Shown piece after piece: positions 13,353-20,594 of a stretch of DNA of 20,594 bases (positions are counted from its first letter, which is position 1; the number at the start of each line of letters is the position of its first letter). Position numbers and translations under genes: made by a program. The DNA is from a virus, in the IMG/VR virus record IMGVR_UViG_3300017731_000078, positions 1 through 20,594 of that record; one strand, written 5' to 3'. The notes under the pieces were generated by a model that was not told the DNA's origin, made no database searches, and saw nothing but the letters and a program-made list of their open reading frames with translations.

Positions 13353-15364
13353 TAACTTCCTTTATTTTGAATAACTAATTGCAATGCTTTATCTATTTGT
13401 TGTGTAGTTATTTTACCTAGTGATGTGTTTGAACCTGCTTGTATAGCTTTAGCAATTTGTTCTTTTAAACTATTAAAATCTGAATCTTCCATTGCTTCAA
13501 TTACGTCCATTGTAATTGGAACGTCTTTAAGTATTTCTGCAACTACCGCAGGGATTTTCTCATTAGCAAAGGTTTGTCTATCTTCAGCTTCCGATTTACC
13601 CCATGTTTCATCATTACCAAAACCAAAGCCAAATATATTACTATCAAATTTCTCTAAAGCCTCTGTTACTTTGACAGGGATTTGTAATCTTGCATCTTCT
13701 AGTATTTGTGTAATAGCTTCAGTAGTTTCAGTTACTCCTGCTTTTTCATACTTCTCATCTTTAATTTTCTTCTTCTCTTCTTTCTCTTTAATTTCAGCTT
13801 CGTACTCTGTCATAGTTTTCATTGTAGGGTCGCCACCTGTACCTTCAACAAATTTAGCAATAACAATATCACCCATTTTCTTCATAAATTCTTCACGTTC
13901 AATAGTAGAAGGTTGTTTCCCATGCTTTTCAAAATAATCTGCTTCAAATTGATACAATTCTTTCTTCATGTAATTGTGTGCATTTCTAATTGCTTTGTTT
14001 CCATTCTCTTTAAGTATTCCACCTGAAGTGTAATTACCTTCTACAGCATTCTCAATGTATTTAAGACCTTCTTTGTAAGTAACATTTTGTGTATGTATAG
14101 AACCATTTTTAGTGCTTGATTTACTCCAACTTTCAAACAATGCTAGTGTAGGAGCAAGTAGTCTAGGGTCTATATTTAAGTTGTTTATTGCATCTGCTAT
14201 TTCTTCTTGGCTTGTAAATTCACCATCATAAATACTAGAAACTAAATTGTTATAAACTTCAGGGTTTTGGTCAATATACTCATTGTCATTCATTAATCTG
14301 TCAAAGTTAGTAACATAAGCAGGAACACCATACTCTTCTAGCTTGTCTCTTATTTCCATTTTCTCTATGTGATTTTTAGGTCTTTTATAAACTCCATCAG
14401 GTGATGCTTCTTCTACTTCTTCAAATATAGAAGCATTTAATTCTCTTACTTCTTTCTTTTCTTGTTCATCTTTTTCTACTCTATCATTAATTATTAATGC
14501 TCTTCTTTTCTTTTCTAAATCTTCTTTAAGTTTAAGTATTTCTTTGTGATTTCTTGAACCTAGTGAACCTAATTTAGTACCATCTTGACCAAATCCTAAA
14601 TCAGCATTTAATATAGCGAAGGCTCTTTCTAAATCTGCTTCTGTTTTTGCTGTAGCAATAATTTTGTTAACACTTCTCATTAAGACATTTAATGTTTCTT
14701 TATTAGTATATAATTGATTAGGTTTAGATGAACCATTTGTATTAGGAACAGATGTTTGCATATCTTTAATTGTATTACCTAATTCAGCCGCAATCATACT
14801 TGTAGGCAATGTTTCAATAAGAGTTACACCTTCTGATATTTTAACTTCTGAAGCCCACGCACTTCTATTCTCTGCATCTTTTACTGCTTCTGTTGATTTA
14901 TAGACATTGAATGTTTTAGAAAATCCTAAAATTGTAGCTTTATCCATGCTTTCAAATTCAGGCATATATTCTTTATAGAAAGTTTCTAATGATTGTGCAG
15001 TATCAGTATAATCATATTTATTTTTATTAGCTTCTATTTCTTTAATAACTTCAGCCGCTTTAACTTTACCTGCATGATAATTTGTAGTTTGCTCTATGTA
15101 CTTACCAGTTAAATCTGGGTGTTTGTTTGCTAGTATCTCTGATTGTATTTGTTCAAAAGATTTACCTGAAGCATATAGCTCATCAATTTTAGCTATAGCT
15201 TTATCTTTTTTTCTATCAATTCTTTTATTTTCACCTTCACCAATTTTATAACCTGAATTAATTAAAGATTTTGCTAATCCATCTGATTGTGTATTTGTGT
15301 AAACTTTACCTGTACCACCTATTCCATAGTATTTGGTAGTTGCTTGTGATTTATATTTTGCCAT
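13352..15364 (-). CDS. internal virion protein C (T7 gp15-like ejection protein)
   Basis: This 670-aa, highly charged, helix-rich protein has long Lys/Glu runs (KEEKKKIKDEKYEK, EKKRRALIINDRVEKDEQEK) and no membrane segment. It sits between the gp14-like and gp16-like genes, exactly as T7 gene 15 (747 aa), whose product forms the internal core and the periplasmic tunnel during DNA entry. The N-terminus (MAKYKSQATTKYYGIGG) is polar. Identity is inferred from order, size and composition, since gp15 homologues diverge strongly. Both ends are joined to neighbours by one-base TAATG overlaps (15362-15366 and 13350-13354). Confidence 0.85.
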   Translation of the reverse strand: MAKYKSQATTKYYGIGGTGKVYTNTQSDGLAKSLINSGYKIGEGENKRIDRKKDKAIAKIDELYASGKSFEQIQSEILANKHPDLTGKYIEQTTNYHAGKVKAAEVIKEIEANKNKYDYTDTAQSLETFYKEYMPEFESMDKATILGFSKTFNVYKSTEAVKDAENRSAWASEVKISEGVTLIETLPTSMIAAELGNTIKDMQTSVPNTNGSSKPNQLYTNKETLNVLMRSVNKIIATAKTEADLERAFAILNADLGFGQDGTKLGSLGSRNHKEILKLKEDLEKKRRALIINDRVEKDEQEKKEVRELNASIFEEVEEASPDGVYKRPKNHIEKMEIRDKLEEYGVPAYVTNFDRLMNDNEYIDQNPEVYNNLVSSIYDGEFTSQEEIADAINNLNIDPRLLAPTLALFESWSKSSTKNGSIHTQNVTYKEGLKYIENAVEGNYTSGGILKENGNKAIRNAHNYMKKELYQFEADYFEKHGKQPSTIEREEFMKKMGDIVIAKFVEGTGGDPTMKTMTEYEAEIKEKEEKKKIKDEKYEKAGVTETTEAITQILEDARLQIPVKVTEALEKFDSNIFGFGFGNDETWGKSEAEDRQTFANEKIPAVVAEILKDVPITMDVIEAMEDSDFNSLKEQIAKAIQAGSNTSLGKITTQQIDKALQLVIQNKGS

Positions 15365-15870
15365 TATTGTGTTTTAGCCTGTTTCTTTGTTTCATTGCTT
15401 TGGTACGCCTCATAAGAAGTTGAAGCTATATCTAACATTAATCCTGTTCTTGAAGGTTCTATTGGGGAAGTTAAGCTGTTATAGCCTTTATGAAGATTAG
15501 CGTATGCTTCTGTTTGTTGATTTTTAAATGTTTCAACATCTTTGTCGTGGTCTGATGTAATAGCAATCCAGTCTTCATCAAATAAATATCCGATTGATTG
15601 AACTATTTTTGTACTATTACCAAAACCTAAATTTGTTTTTTGTGATATTTCTAAATTCTTTTCTGCTTTAGATTTAATTTCTGCTTTAGTTTTTTCTTTA
15701 TCTGCATTGACTTTCTCTTGGTCAATTTTGTTTAAATCATGTAAATAACCTCTATCAAATCCTCTTCGTGATGTCTCTTGGTCTCTTCTGATAGCTTTGT
15801 TTTGTACTTTCTTTTCTCTGTAACCTTGAACTAATCCTGCTACTTGAATAGCCGCACCAATGTTACACAT
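15364..15870 (-). CDS. internal virion protein B (T7 gp14-like)
   Basis: This 168-aa protein is close in size and place to T7 gp14 (196 aa), which forms the pore in the outer membrane during ejection. The N-terminus MCNIGAAIQVAGLVQGYREK, with its initial Met-Cys and short hydrophobic segment, is typical of podovirus gp14-like proteins. A long charged helix follows at about 24-75 (RRDQETSRRGFDRGYLHDLN, then VNADKEKTKAEIKSKAEKN). It lies between the gp13-like and gp15-like genes with TAATG overlaps on both sides, consistent with fixed relative expression. Confidence 0.85.
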   Translation of the reverse strand: MCNIGAAIQVAGLVQGYREKKVQNKAIRRDQETSRRGFDRGYLHDLNKIDQEKVNADKEKTKAEIKSKAEKNLEISQKTNLGFGNSTKIVQSIGYLFDEDWIAITSDHDKDVETFKNQQTEAYANLHKGYNSLTSPIEPSRTGLMLDIASTSYEAYQSNETKKQAKTQ

Positions 15871-16349
15871 TAATTATTTACCTCTTTCATCATTAATAAA
15901 AATGGCATCTTACCGACACCGAATTTCCCTATTTTTTCTTTTGGTTCAAATCCTAAAAATTGTAACCATTTTAATGCTTTCCAATTTCTTTCATCTACGA
16001 AATTGTAAACATATTTATAATCTTTACTCATATCTGCTACCCAGTAAGGACACTCTTTAATAAATTGTTTTACATGTTTAAAAAGTTTTTCACTAGATAA
16101 TAGCCAAACTACTCCATACTCTTTTAATTTAGTTGGAGAAGAACCAAACATACCAATTACACCTTCGCTTTCAGTTCCTACTATTGTATAAATTTTAGCT
16201 TTCTCTTCTGTAAAAGGTAAGACTAATGCTTCCAATGGTGTTACACCATCTGAAGCCATAATTTCTTTTCTATCACCTACTCTTACTCTAGGTGCTAATT
16301 CTAAACAGTCCGCTAATATAGCAGGACGTACATAATTTTCTTTAACCAT
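15870..16349 (-). CDS. internal protein A (T7 gp13-like, GNAT-like fold)
   Basis: This 159-aa protein lies between tail tubular protein B and the gp14-like gene, where T7 has gene 13 (138 aa). The N-terminus NYVRPAILADCLELAPRVR, a central β hairpin region (YTIVGTESEGVIGMFGSSPT) and a C-terminal NFVDERNWKALKWLQFLGFE match the N-acyltransferase (GNAT)-like fold shared by gp13 homologues. The segment 'N..A.KWL..LGF' is the usual end of GNAT domains. In T7, gp13 is needed for full virion infectivity but is not a mature enzyme component. Catalysis is not implied. Junctions on both sides are TAATG. Confidence 0.82.
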   Translation of the reverse strand: MVKENYVRPAILADCLELAPRVRVGDRKEIMASDGVTPLEALVLPFTEEKAKIYTIVGTESEGVIGMFGSSPTKLKEYGVVWLLSSEKLFKHVKQFIKECPYWVADMSKDYKYVYNFVDERNWKALKWLQFLGFEPKEKIGKFGVGKMPFLLMMKEVNN

Positions 16350-18841
16350 TAAATCCTATTTGCTCTGTTATGATAATAACCTTCAACTTCTGCACCTGCG
16401 ATATACATAGGTAAGTGAGAAGATGATTTAATATCTAATATGAACTCTGTATTTTGTGCTTGTACTGGAACTCTTAATGTTCCTGAAGCTATAGCAGGTT
16501 GTCCAACAATAGATGAAGATGTACCAATGACATATCCATTCATTATTGAAGTTGATTTATCTCTGTTTGTTGGAGTTACTTCCACTTGAAAGAACCCACT
16601 GTTTTCAAAATTAAACAATACATTTCTAATTTGGTATCTACCTGTAGTAACAGCTACTAAACCTCTACCAGTATTTTCTCTGATATAAGGTGTAGATAAT
16701 CTGTATTTACTTTCATAAGGCACACCAATGTATAATGAAGTGTGATTACCTTTGATTGTGTAAGTAGAACCACTTGTGTTTGTAGCTGTGTAGTTATTTC
16801 CATTTGTTCTATCTACAGCTAACAATCCAGTTTTTGCACCATAAGGTGATGTAAACGTAGTTAAGCCTGTTGCGGCATCATACGTTCCTGAAACTGAAGT
16901 TTTAAGGTCAAGATAAACTCCATGACCTATGGTAGTATCTTTTAAGTTTCTTAAATCTAGTTTAAATAATTTTGTAGTAGTACCTTCAGAAGCTAATACA
17001 TAAAGATAACTTTCTAAAGACATAACACCAATAATTTTAACACCTGTAAATGTCCATTTAGACCAAGCGTTTTGTACTTTCTCTCCACCATCAAAGAAAT
17101 ACTTATAGATAATCATTGTACTAGCATTTGTAGCCGAAGCTGTGCCTGTATATGGTGCAGTCTGTGCGTCTGCTGTGTCAGAAGATAAAAATACCAATGT
17201 GTCTTCTGTAGTATTACTTATAATTTGATAAGTATTAGATGGAATTAAATTTTGTACTGATACACTTATATCTAAACCATCATTTGTTAATGTGTCATCA
17301 TCAGCAAAGTATTCTCTTATTGCTGTATTGTTTGTTCTAGCTTGTGCAAAGTAAGCGAACTTCCCTGCTGAAACTGGTGTTACTTTATCATCATGTTCAA
17401 ATGAAGATACTTCATTAAGTATAGCTGTTGTAGGTGATATACTTTCACCTGAACTATCTAATTTATATTGTGCTGTATCAGAAAATAATAATAAACTTTC
17501 ATTAAATCCTACAGAGTTTTTAAGTGTATTAACTTGTGTACCTGAAGCCGCTATATCAATAGGGTCAGTATCTAAAACTTGTGTAGATGTAGTTGCAAAG
17601 TAATTAAAGAAAGAAGCATTTTCTGTTAATACTAAATTCTCTCCTGATAAAATACCTAATCTATTTTTATAAAATGTAAGGTTATTAATTTTTTTACCAA
17701 CAAAAGTTGGATTAGCATTTGTTTCAATGTCTCCACATACTCTATCTGTCCAATCTAATTCTTTAAAAGTAAATGTACCATTATTATTATTAATCAATGC
17801 GTGTGGCATTGTAGAATTAGTTAATCCTACAGAAGTAGCAGGTGCTATAGTTTCATTCCATACACCAGACTTACCTGTAAATTTAACATAGTAATCTGAT
17901 AATGTATCTCCTTCTTCACCAGTTACTTTTATAATTACATCTTTCTTTCCATAGAAAGGTAATTTACTAAAATCTTGTATTTCATCTCTGATAGCGTACA
18001 TAGCTGTATTACCAGAACCATCTGAAGAACTAATTGTATAATTAGCATTGTTATCTGTAGGTTTTCCATAAATTACACTATCAAAACTTTCAAATGTAAA
18101 ATAATTAGTAAAACCTGCATTATTTGCCAACCCTTCTGTTGTAGATTGAGTTACACCATTATCAGTTCTAACAACTTTAAAACCAATACCATCTGCATTA
18201 GCGTCCCAATGTGAACTGGATTTACCATATAAAAGTATATCTGTAATTTTATTTGTATCTCTAAATTTACTATCAGTGGACGCATCATTACCTGAAGGTA
18301 ATTGAAATATTACTTCTAATTCAGCTCCCATATTAGGGTGTTTTAAAGCTACTTTATATTCTCTACCATAGTTTGTTAGTTTACAAACAATTAAAAATTC
18401 TTCTACTTTAGCCGCAGACGTTGTACTGTCAGCAGTTACAGTAGTTTGTGTATTTGCTATAAAAGTATAATCAGCAATATTTACTAATTTAAAATGTTCT
18501 TTAGGATTAGTAGAAGTTAAATAATTTGAACCACTTTGTATGGTAACAGTTTTTGCATTACCATCTAAATCAAATACTTTAACACCACCATTATATAAAG
18601 CTACAATGTATTGGTTAGCATCATCTCTTTGTATACTCCAAAATTTTGTTTTATTAGAATATATATTTGAAGCATCTACTGTTGCTACATAATCTAAAGG
18701 TGGTCTTTTAGATAAACCATCTACTAGACCATTTTGTAAATTAACTTGGTCTTCTCCTTGATTTAATCCTCTTTGAGTAGGTGTCTGTTGAGACATACCA
18801 TTTAAGAAGTTAGGAATAGATTGTGAAACAACACCACCCAT
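16349..18841 (-). CDS. tail tubular protein B (T7 gp12-like nozzle protein)
   Basis: This 830-aa, β-rich protein matches T7 gp12 (794 aa), the tail nozzle to which the fibres attach. The N-terminus is diagnostic: VSQSIPNFLNGMSQQTP, then GLNQGEDQVNLQNGLVDGLS and RPPLDYVAT, close to the gp12 pattern of 'PNLLNGVSQQ...R....A..Q.N......GL.RRP'. Other family-like segments are NRLGILSGENLVLTENASFF and ESLLLFSDTAQYKLDSS at about 395-460. The ATG lies two bases after the stop of the gp11-like gene. Confidence 0.94.
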   Translation of the reverse strand: MGGVVSQSIPNFLNGMSQQTPTQRGLNQGEDQVNLQNGLVDGLSKRPPLDYVATVDASNIYSNKTKFWSIQRDDANQYIVALYNGGVKVFDLDGNAKTVTIQSGSNYLTSTNPKEHFKLVNIADYTFIANTQTTVTADSTTSAAKVEEFLIVCKLTNYGREYKVALKHPNMGAELEVIFQLPSGNDASTDSKFRDTNKITDILLYGKSSSHWDANADGIGFKVVRTDNGVTQSTTEGLANNAGFTNYFTFESFDSVIYGKPTDNNANYTISSSDGSGNTAMYAIRDEIQDFSKLPFYGKKDVIIKVTGEEGDTLSDYYVKFTGKSGVWNETIAPATSVGLTNSTMPHALINNNNGTFTFKELDWTDRVCGDIETNANPTFVGKKINNLTFYKNRLGILSGENLVLTENASFFNYFATTSTQVLDTDPIDIAASGTQVNTLKNSVGFNESLLLFSDTAQYKLDSSGESISPTTAILNEVSSFEHDDKVTPVSAGKFAYFAQARTNNTAIREYFADDDTLTNDGLDISVSVQNLIPSNTYQIISNTTEDTLVFLSSDTADAQTAPYTGTASATNASTMIIYKYFFDGGEKVQNAWSKWTFTGVKIIGVMSLESYLYVLASEGTTTKLFKLDLRNLKDTTIGHGVYLDLKTSVSGTYDAATGLTTFTSPYGAKTGLLAVDRTNGNNYTATNTSGSTYTIKGNHTSLYIGVPYESKYRLSTPYIRENTGRGLVAVTTGRYQIRNVLFNFENSGFFQVEVTPTNRDKSTSIMNGYVIGTSSSIVGQPAIASGTLRVPVQAQNTEFILDIKSSSHLPMYIAGAEVEGYYHNRANRI

Positions 18842-18843
18842 AG

Positions 18844-19452
18844 CTAGTAGTTCCTTCTAGTAGGTCTATGTATTATAGAAAATGTATTACTGTCTCCATC
18901 AAGTATATTTACATCACTTTCTTGGCTGTCTGCTTGATGGAATGCCATTAATGCTTCTTGTTCATCTTGACCAATTAATTGTGTAATTTCTTTATCACCT
19001 ACAAATCTAGCCGCAAATCTTCTAGCCGCTTTCATTGTAATATATTGTCTAGCGTATTCTGGTAAATGTTCAAATTGTTGTACTAAAACTATATCAACTG
19101 AAGCAGGTGCAGAAGTAAATACATCTGTATGATTATCCATATCATATAGAAAACCATCTCTTAATGTGTAGTTTAAATATCTGTGTTGGGAATTTGCGTC
19201 AACTTTAACGCAGTTTGAAGGTAGGGGAACTTTGTTATTACTATCTAAAGTTAAAGATGAGTAATTAATGTGTGAGTTAAAATTCCACCCTTGTGATTGA
19301 ATGGACATAGATGTTTCATTTAAAATATTTTTTGCTGTACCTACATCAACTGTAGTAGTTCCAGTGATACTGTTTACTGGTGCTTCTCCTATTGTAGAGA
19401 GCATTATATTTACAGCTTGTAATTCACTTGTGGGTGTAATTTGTGTTGTCAT
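18844..19452 (-). CDS. tail tubular protein A (T7 gp11-like gatekeeper)
   Basis: This 202-aa protein is almost the size of T7 gp11 (196 aa), which forms the ring between portal and nozzle. The opening is typical of gp11: TPTSELQAVNIMLSTIGEAP, then a motif with 'SQGWNFNSH' (residues about 53-61). The central part (VPLPSNCVKVDAN and the basic YARQYITMKAARRFAARFVG) also matches the family. The ribosome site AAAGGA precedes the ATG by a few bases. A GC-rich hairpin separates it from the capsid gene, so it may be expressed below the capsid level. Confidence 0.93.
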   Translation of the reverse strand: MTTQITPTSELQAVNIMLSTIGEAPVNSITGTTTVDVGTAKNILNETSMSIQSQGWNFNSHINYSSLTLDSNNKVPLPSNCVKVDANSQHRYLNYTLRDGFLYDMDNHTDVFTSAPASVDIVLVQQFEHLPEYARQYITMKAARRFAARFVGDKEITQLIGQDEQEALMAFHQADSQESDVNILDGDSNTFSIIHRPTRRNY

Positions 19453-19479
19453 CTGTCCTTTGTATTAAAATTTTGTTTG

Positions 19480-19515
19480 AACACTGGGCGGATTGTCAGT
19501 GTTAATCTCCGCCCA
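19480..19515 (-). terminator. GC-rich hairpin after the capsid gene, possible late terminator
   Basis: TGGGCGGA (19485-19492) and TCCGCCCA (19508-19515) form a perfect 8-bp stem with a 15-nt loop, by far the most GC-rich structure in the late operon. An alternative 7-bp stem, AACACTG (19480-19486) with CAGTGTT (19497-19503), overlaps it, so only one can form fully. On the minus strand the stem is followed by an A/T-rich run containing AATTTTAATA but no strong U-run. T7 has its phage-polymerase terminator Tphi just after the capsid gene. I infer an equivalent role, allowing much capsid and partial read-through to the tail genes. Confidence 0.62.
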
Positions 19516-19532
19516 ATGTAAGTAAAGAGGGA

Positions 19533-20516
19533 CTATGCCGCTTCTTTAATTCCGACTGCCGCTTCTGGTCTTAATACACCATGACCCATGCTGTATTTAG
19601 CAACCATTAACGTACCTTGTCTTCTTATGTCGTACTCTTTTTCAACAGCTAAATCCATTAGCTTAACAGTTCCTACTGCTGAAGGGTGAGATACAAGAGC
19701 AACAAAGTTTGATAGGTTAACTGCTTGTGGAGTTGAACCTGCGTTAGTTGCTGAACCTGCGTCTACACCTGACGATACATTAGAAGCTACAAAGTGAGGA
19801 ACTGGTACTAATTCAATTCCTGCAATTTTCATAACTTTACCAGAAGCGATACCGCCATTAGCATTACCTGTGAAGTCAACATTGACTGCATTAGTAGCGT
19901 TTGCTAATTTGTAGTATTCTTCTAGTCTCATAAAGCATTTTCTGCCTTCTGAAGGAACGTAGTTTGCGTCAAGCTCTTTAGCCGCCGCAAAGATAGCATC
20001 TATCATTGCGTTAGCCGCAGTTGCGTCTGTAGCAGAAGCAATGCCTGTGTTTACTACGTTAGTTGTAGCGTCTCCACCAGTTACGTTTGCACTAGCTAGA
20101 GATGCTTGTCCGATTGTTTGTAAGATATGCTTATCTTTTTGGAAAGATAATGCTCTACCCATTTCAGTAGAGTATGCACTTCTTACGTCCCAATGGCTTT
20201 TTGCTTCTTCAATATTTGAAATAAATACAGAAGATATTAAAAGGTCATTAATTGTAATAACCTTTTCGTTTGAGTTAACTGCGGAACCTAATATTTCGGC
20301 ACCAACTGCGTGATACTCTGCACCAATTCTTCCCATAACAGGAAAAGTTGCTGACTTACCAGATGAGATACTTCTTACCATATCTGCACCTGCTGTTTTT
20401 GAAGCTCTATCAAATGAAGTAATTACTTCACCTGCGAATACTTTTAGAAACAGAGCATCATCACGAGTTCCACCACTATTAGCATTTCCGAATTTAACTG
20501 GACTTGCGTTTGACAT
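19533..20516 (-). CDS. major capsid protein (T7 gp10-like)
   Basis: This 327-aa protein is close to T7 gp10A (345 aa) and has the HK97-type fold expected for this place. The N-terminal arm (KFGNANSGGTRDDALFLKVF), the segment FAGEVITSFDRASKTAG and the spine-helix region with SISSGKSATFPVMGRIGAEY are the family signature of T7-like capsids. The end (DIRRQGTLMVAKYSMGHGVL, then RPEAAVGI) is also typical. The ribosome site is the strongest in the window, AAAAAGGAGAC, fitting the most abundant product. No slippery frameshift extension like T7 10B is apparent, since the gene ends 18 bases before the hairpin. Confidence 0.95.
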   Translation of the reverse strand: MSNASPVKFGNANSGGTRDDALFLKVFAGEVITSFDRASKTAGADMVRSISSGKSATFPVMGRIGAEYHAVGAEILGSAVNSNEKVITINDLLISSVFISNIEEAKSHWDVRSAYSTEMGRALSFQKDKHILQTIGQASLASANVTGGDATTNVVNTGIASATDATAANAMIDAIFAAAKELDANYVPSEGRKCFMRLEEYYKLANATNAVNVDFTGNANGGIASGKVMKIAGIELVPVPHFVASNVSSGVDAGSATNAGSTPQAVNLSNFVALVSHPSAVGTVKLMDLAVEKEYDIRRQGTLMVAKYSMGHGVLRPEAAVGIKEAA

Positions 20517-20569
20517 GTGATTGTCTCCTTTTTGATGTTAGTTTATAAAAGCCTCTTCAATTCAGTTAT

Positions 20570-20594
20570 TTAGTCAAGATTGTCTACCGCAGTA
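20570..20594 (-). CDS. possible C-terminal end of the upstream gene (scaffold?), partial
   Basis: One minus-strand frame runs in from the window edge as ACT GCG GTA GAC AAT CTT GAC TAA (TAVDNLD, then stop). In T7-like genomes the scaffolding gene ends just upstream of the capsid gene, so this could be its last seven codons. The evidence is only an open frame of seven codons and the expected place. The gap to the capsid ATG (20517-20569) holds the ribosome site but no promoter-like motif that I could see. Confidence 0.3.

Noticed and set aside
18106-18126. Plus-strand near match to the 19-bp element (AGTAAAACCTGCATTATTTG)
   Set aside because: It needs a one-base insertion, lies inside the tail tubular protein B gene on the wrong strand, and follows from common Ala-Gly codons (GCAGGT) read backwards.
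19480-19515. H-type pseudoknot made from both stems after the capsid gene
   Set aside because: The order of the strands would allow it, but the two stems share bases and one connecting loop would be zero bases long, so they are better seen as alternatives.
670-20516. Integrase, attachment site or tRNA within the late region
   Set aside because: I found no recombinase motif, no cloverleaf-like sequence and no tRNA-derived direct repeat. Some related marine podoviruses are temperate, but the relevant genes would be outside this window.

Overview
The window is the late half of a tailed-phage genome with the virion gene order of phage T7 (Autographiviridae-like podovirus). Apart from the terminal control region, everything I can support is on the minus strand, so the genes are read from high to low coordinates. 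The DNA is strongly AT-rich, AGA is the common Arg codon, and several small proteins resemble ones I remember from phages of marine alphaproteobacteria. The fibre repeats and C-terminal modules also look like those of marine phages. A pelagiphage-type (SAR11) or related marine host is my best guess. The sequence alone does not prove the host.

Layout from right to left: possible end of the scaffold gene (20570-20594); major capsid (19533-20516); a GC-rich hairpin where T7 has its late terminator; tail tubular proteins A and B (18844-19452, 16349-18841); internal core and ejection proteins A-D (16349 down to 9555), joined by one-base TAATG stop/start overlaps; a phage-promoter-like site (9538-9556); then an adhesin block. 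The adhesin block holds a T7-type fibre ending in a cupredoxin-like module (7434-9503), a collagen-like plus C1q-like protein (6588-7415), a small fibre-associated protein (6280-6582) and an Ig-like plus LamG-like adhesin (4790-6247).

Next is a packed run of tiny membrane, exported or basic proteins (2903-4788). It includes holin and spanin candidates and four 40-42 codon genes that a usual ORF length cutoff misses: 4211-4333, 3737-3859, 3247-3375 and 2903-3031. Each fits a gap by ATGA, TAATG or 1-3 nt spacing, and the last overlaps the small terminase gene out of frame. Small and large terminase (2698-2997, 1083-2717) and a GH24 lysozyme with a Glu-Cys-Thr catalytic triad (670-1092) close the late operon.

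Positions 1-669 look like the terminal control region of a T7-like genome. They hold a GT-rich array of about 10 bp units (381-456), a second copy of the promoter-like site (324-342), a hairpin (275-305), a possible 51-codon early gene (66-221) and a 10 bp phased repeat (11-60).

The best leads are the paired 19 bp promoter-like element, the amicyanin-spaced copper-ligand set in the tail fibre, and the hidden micro-gene cassette between the adhesins and the terminase.
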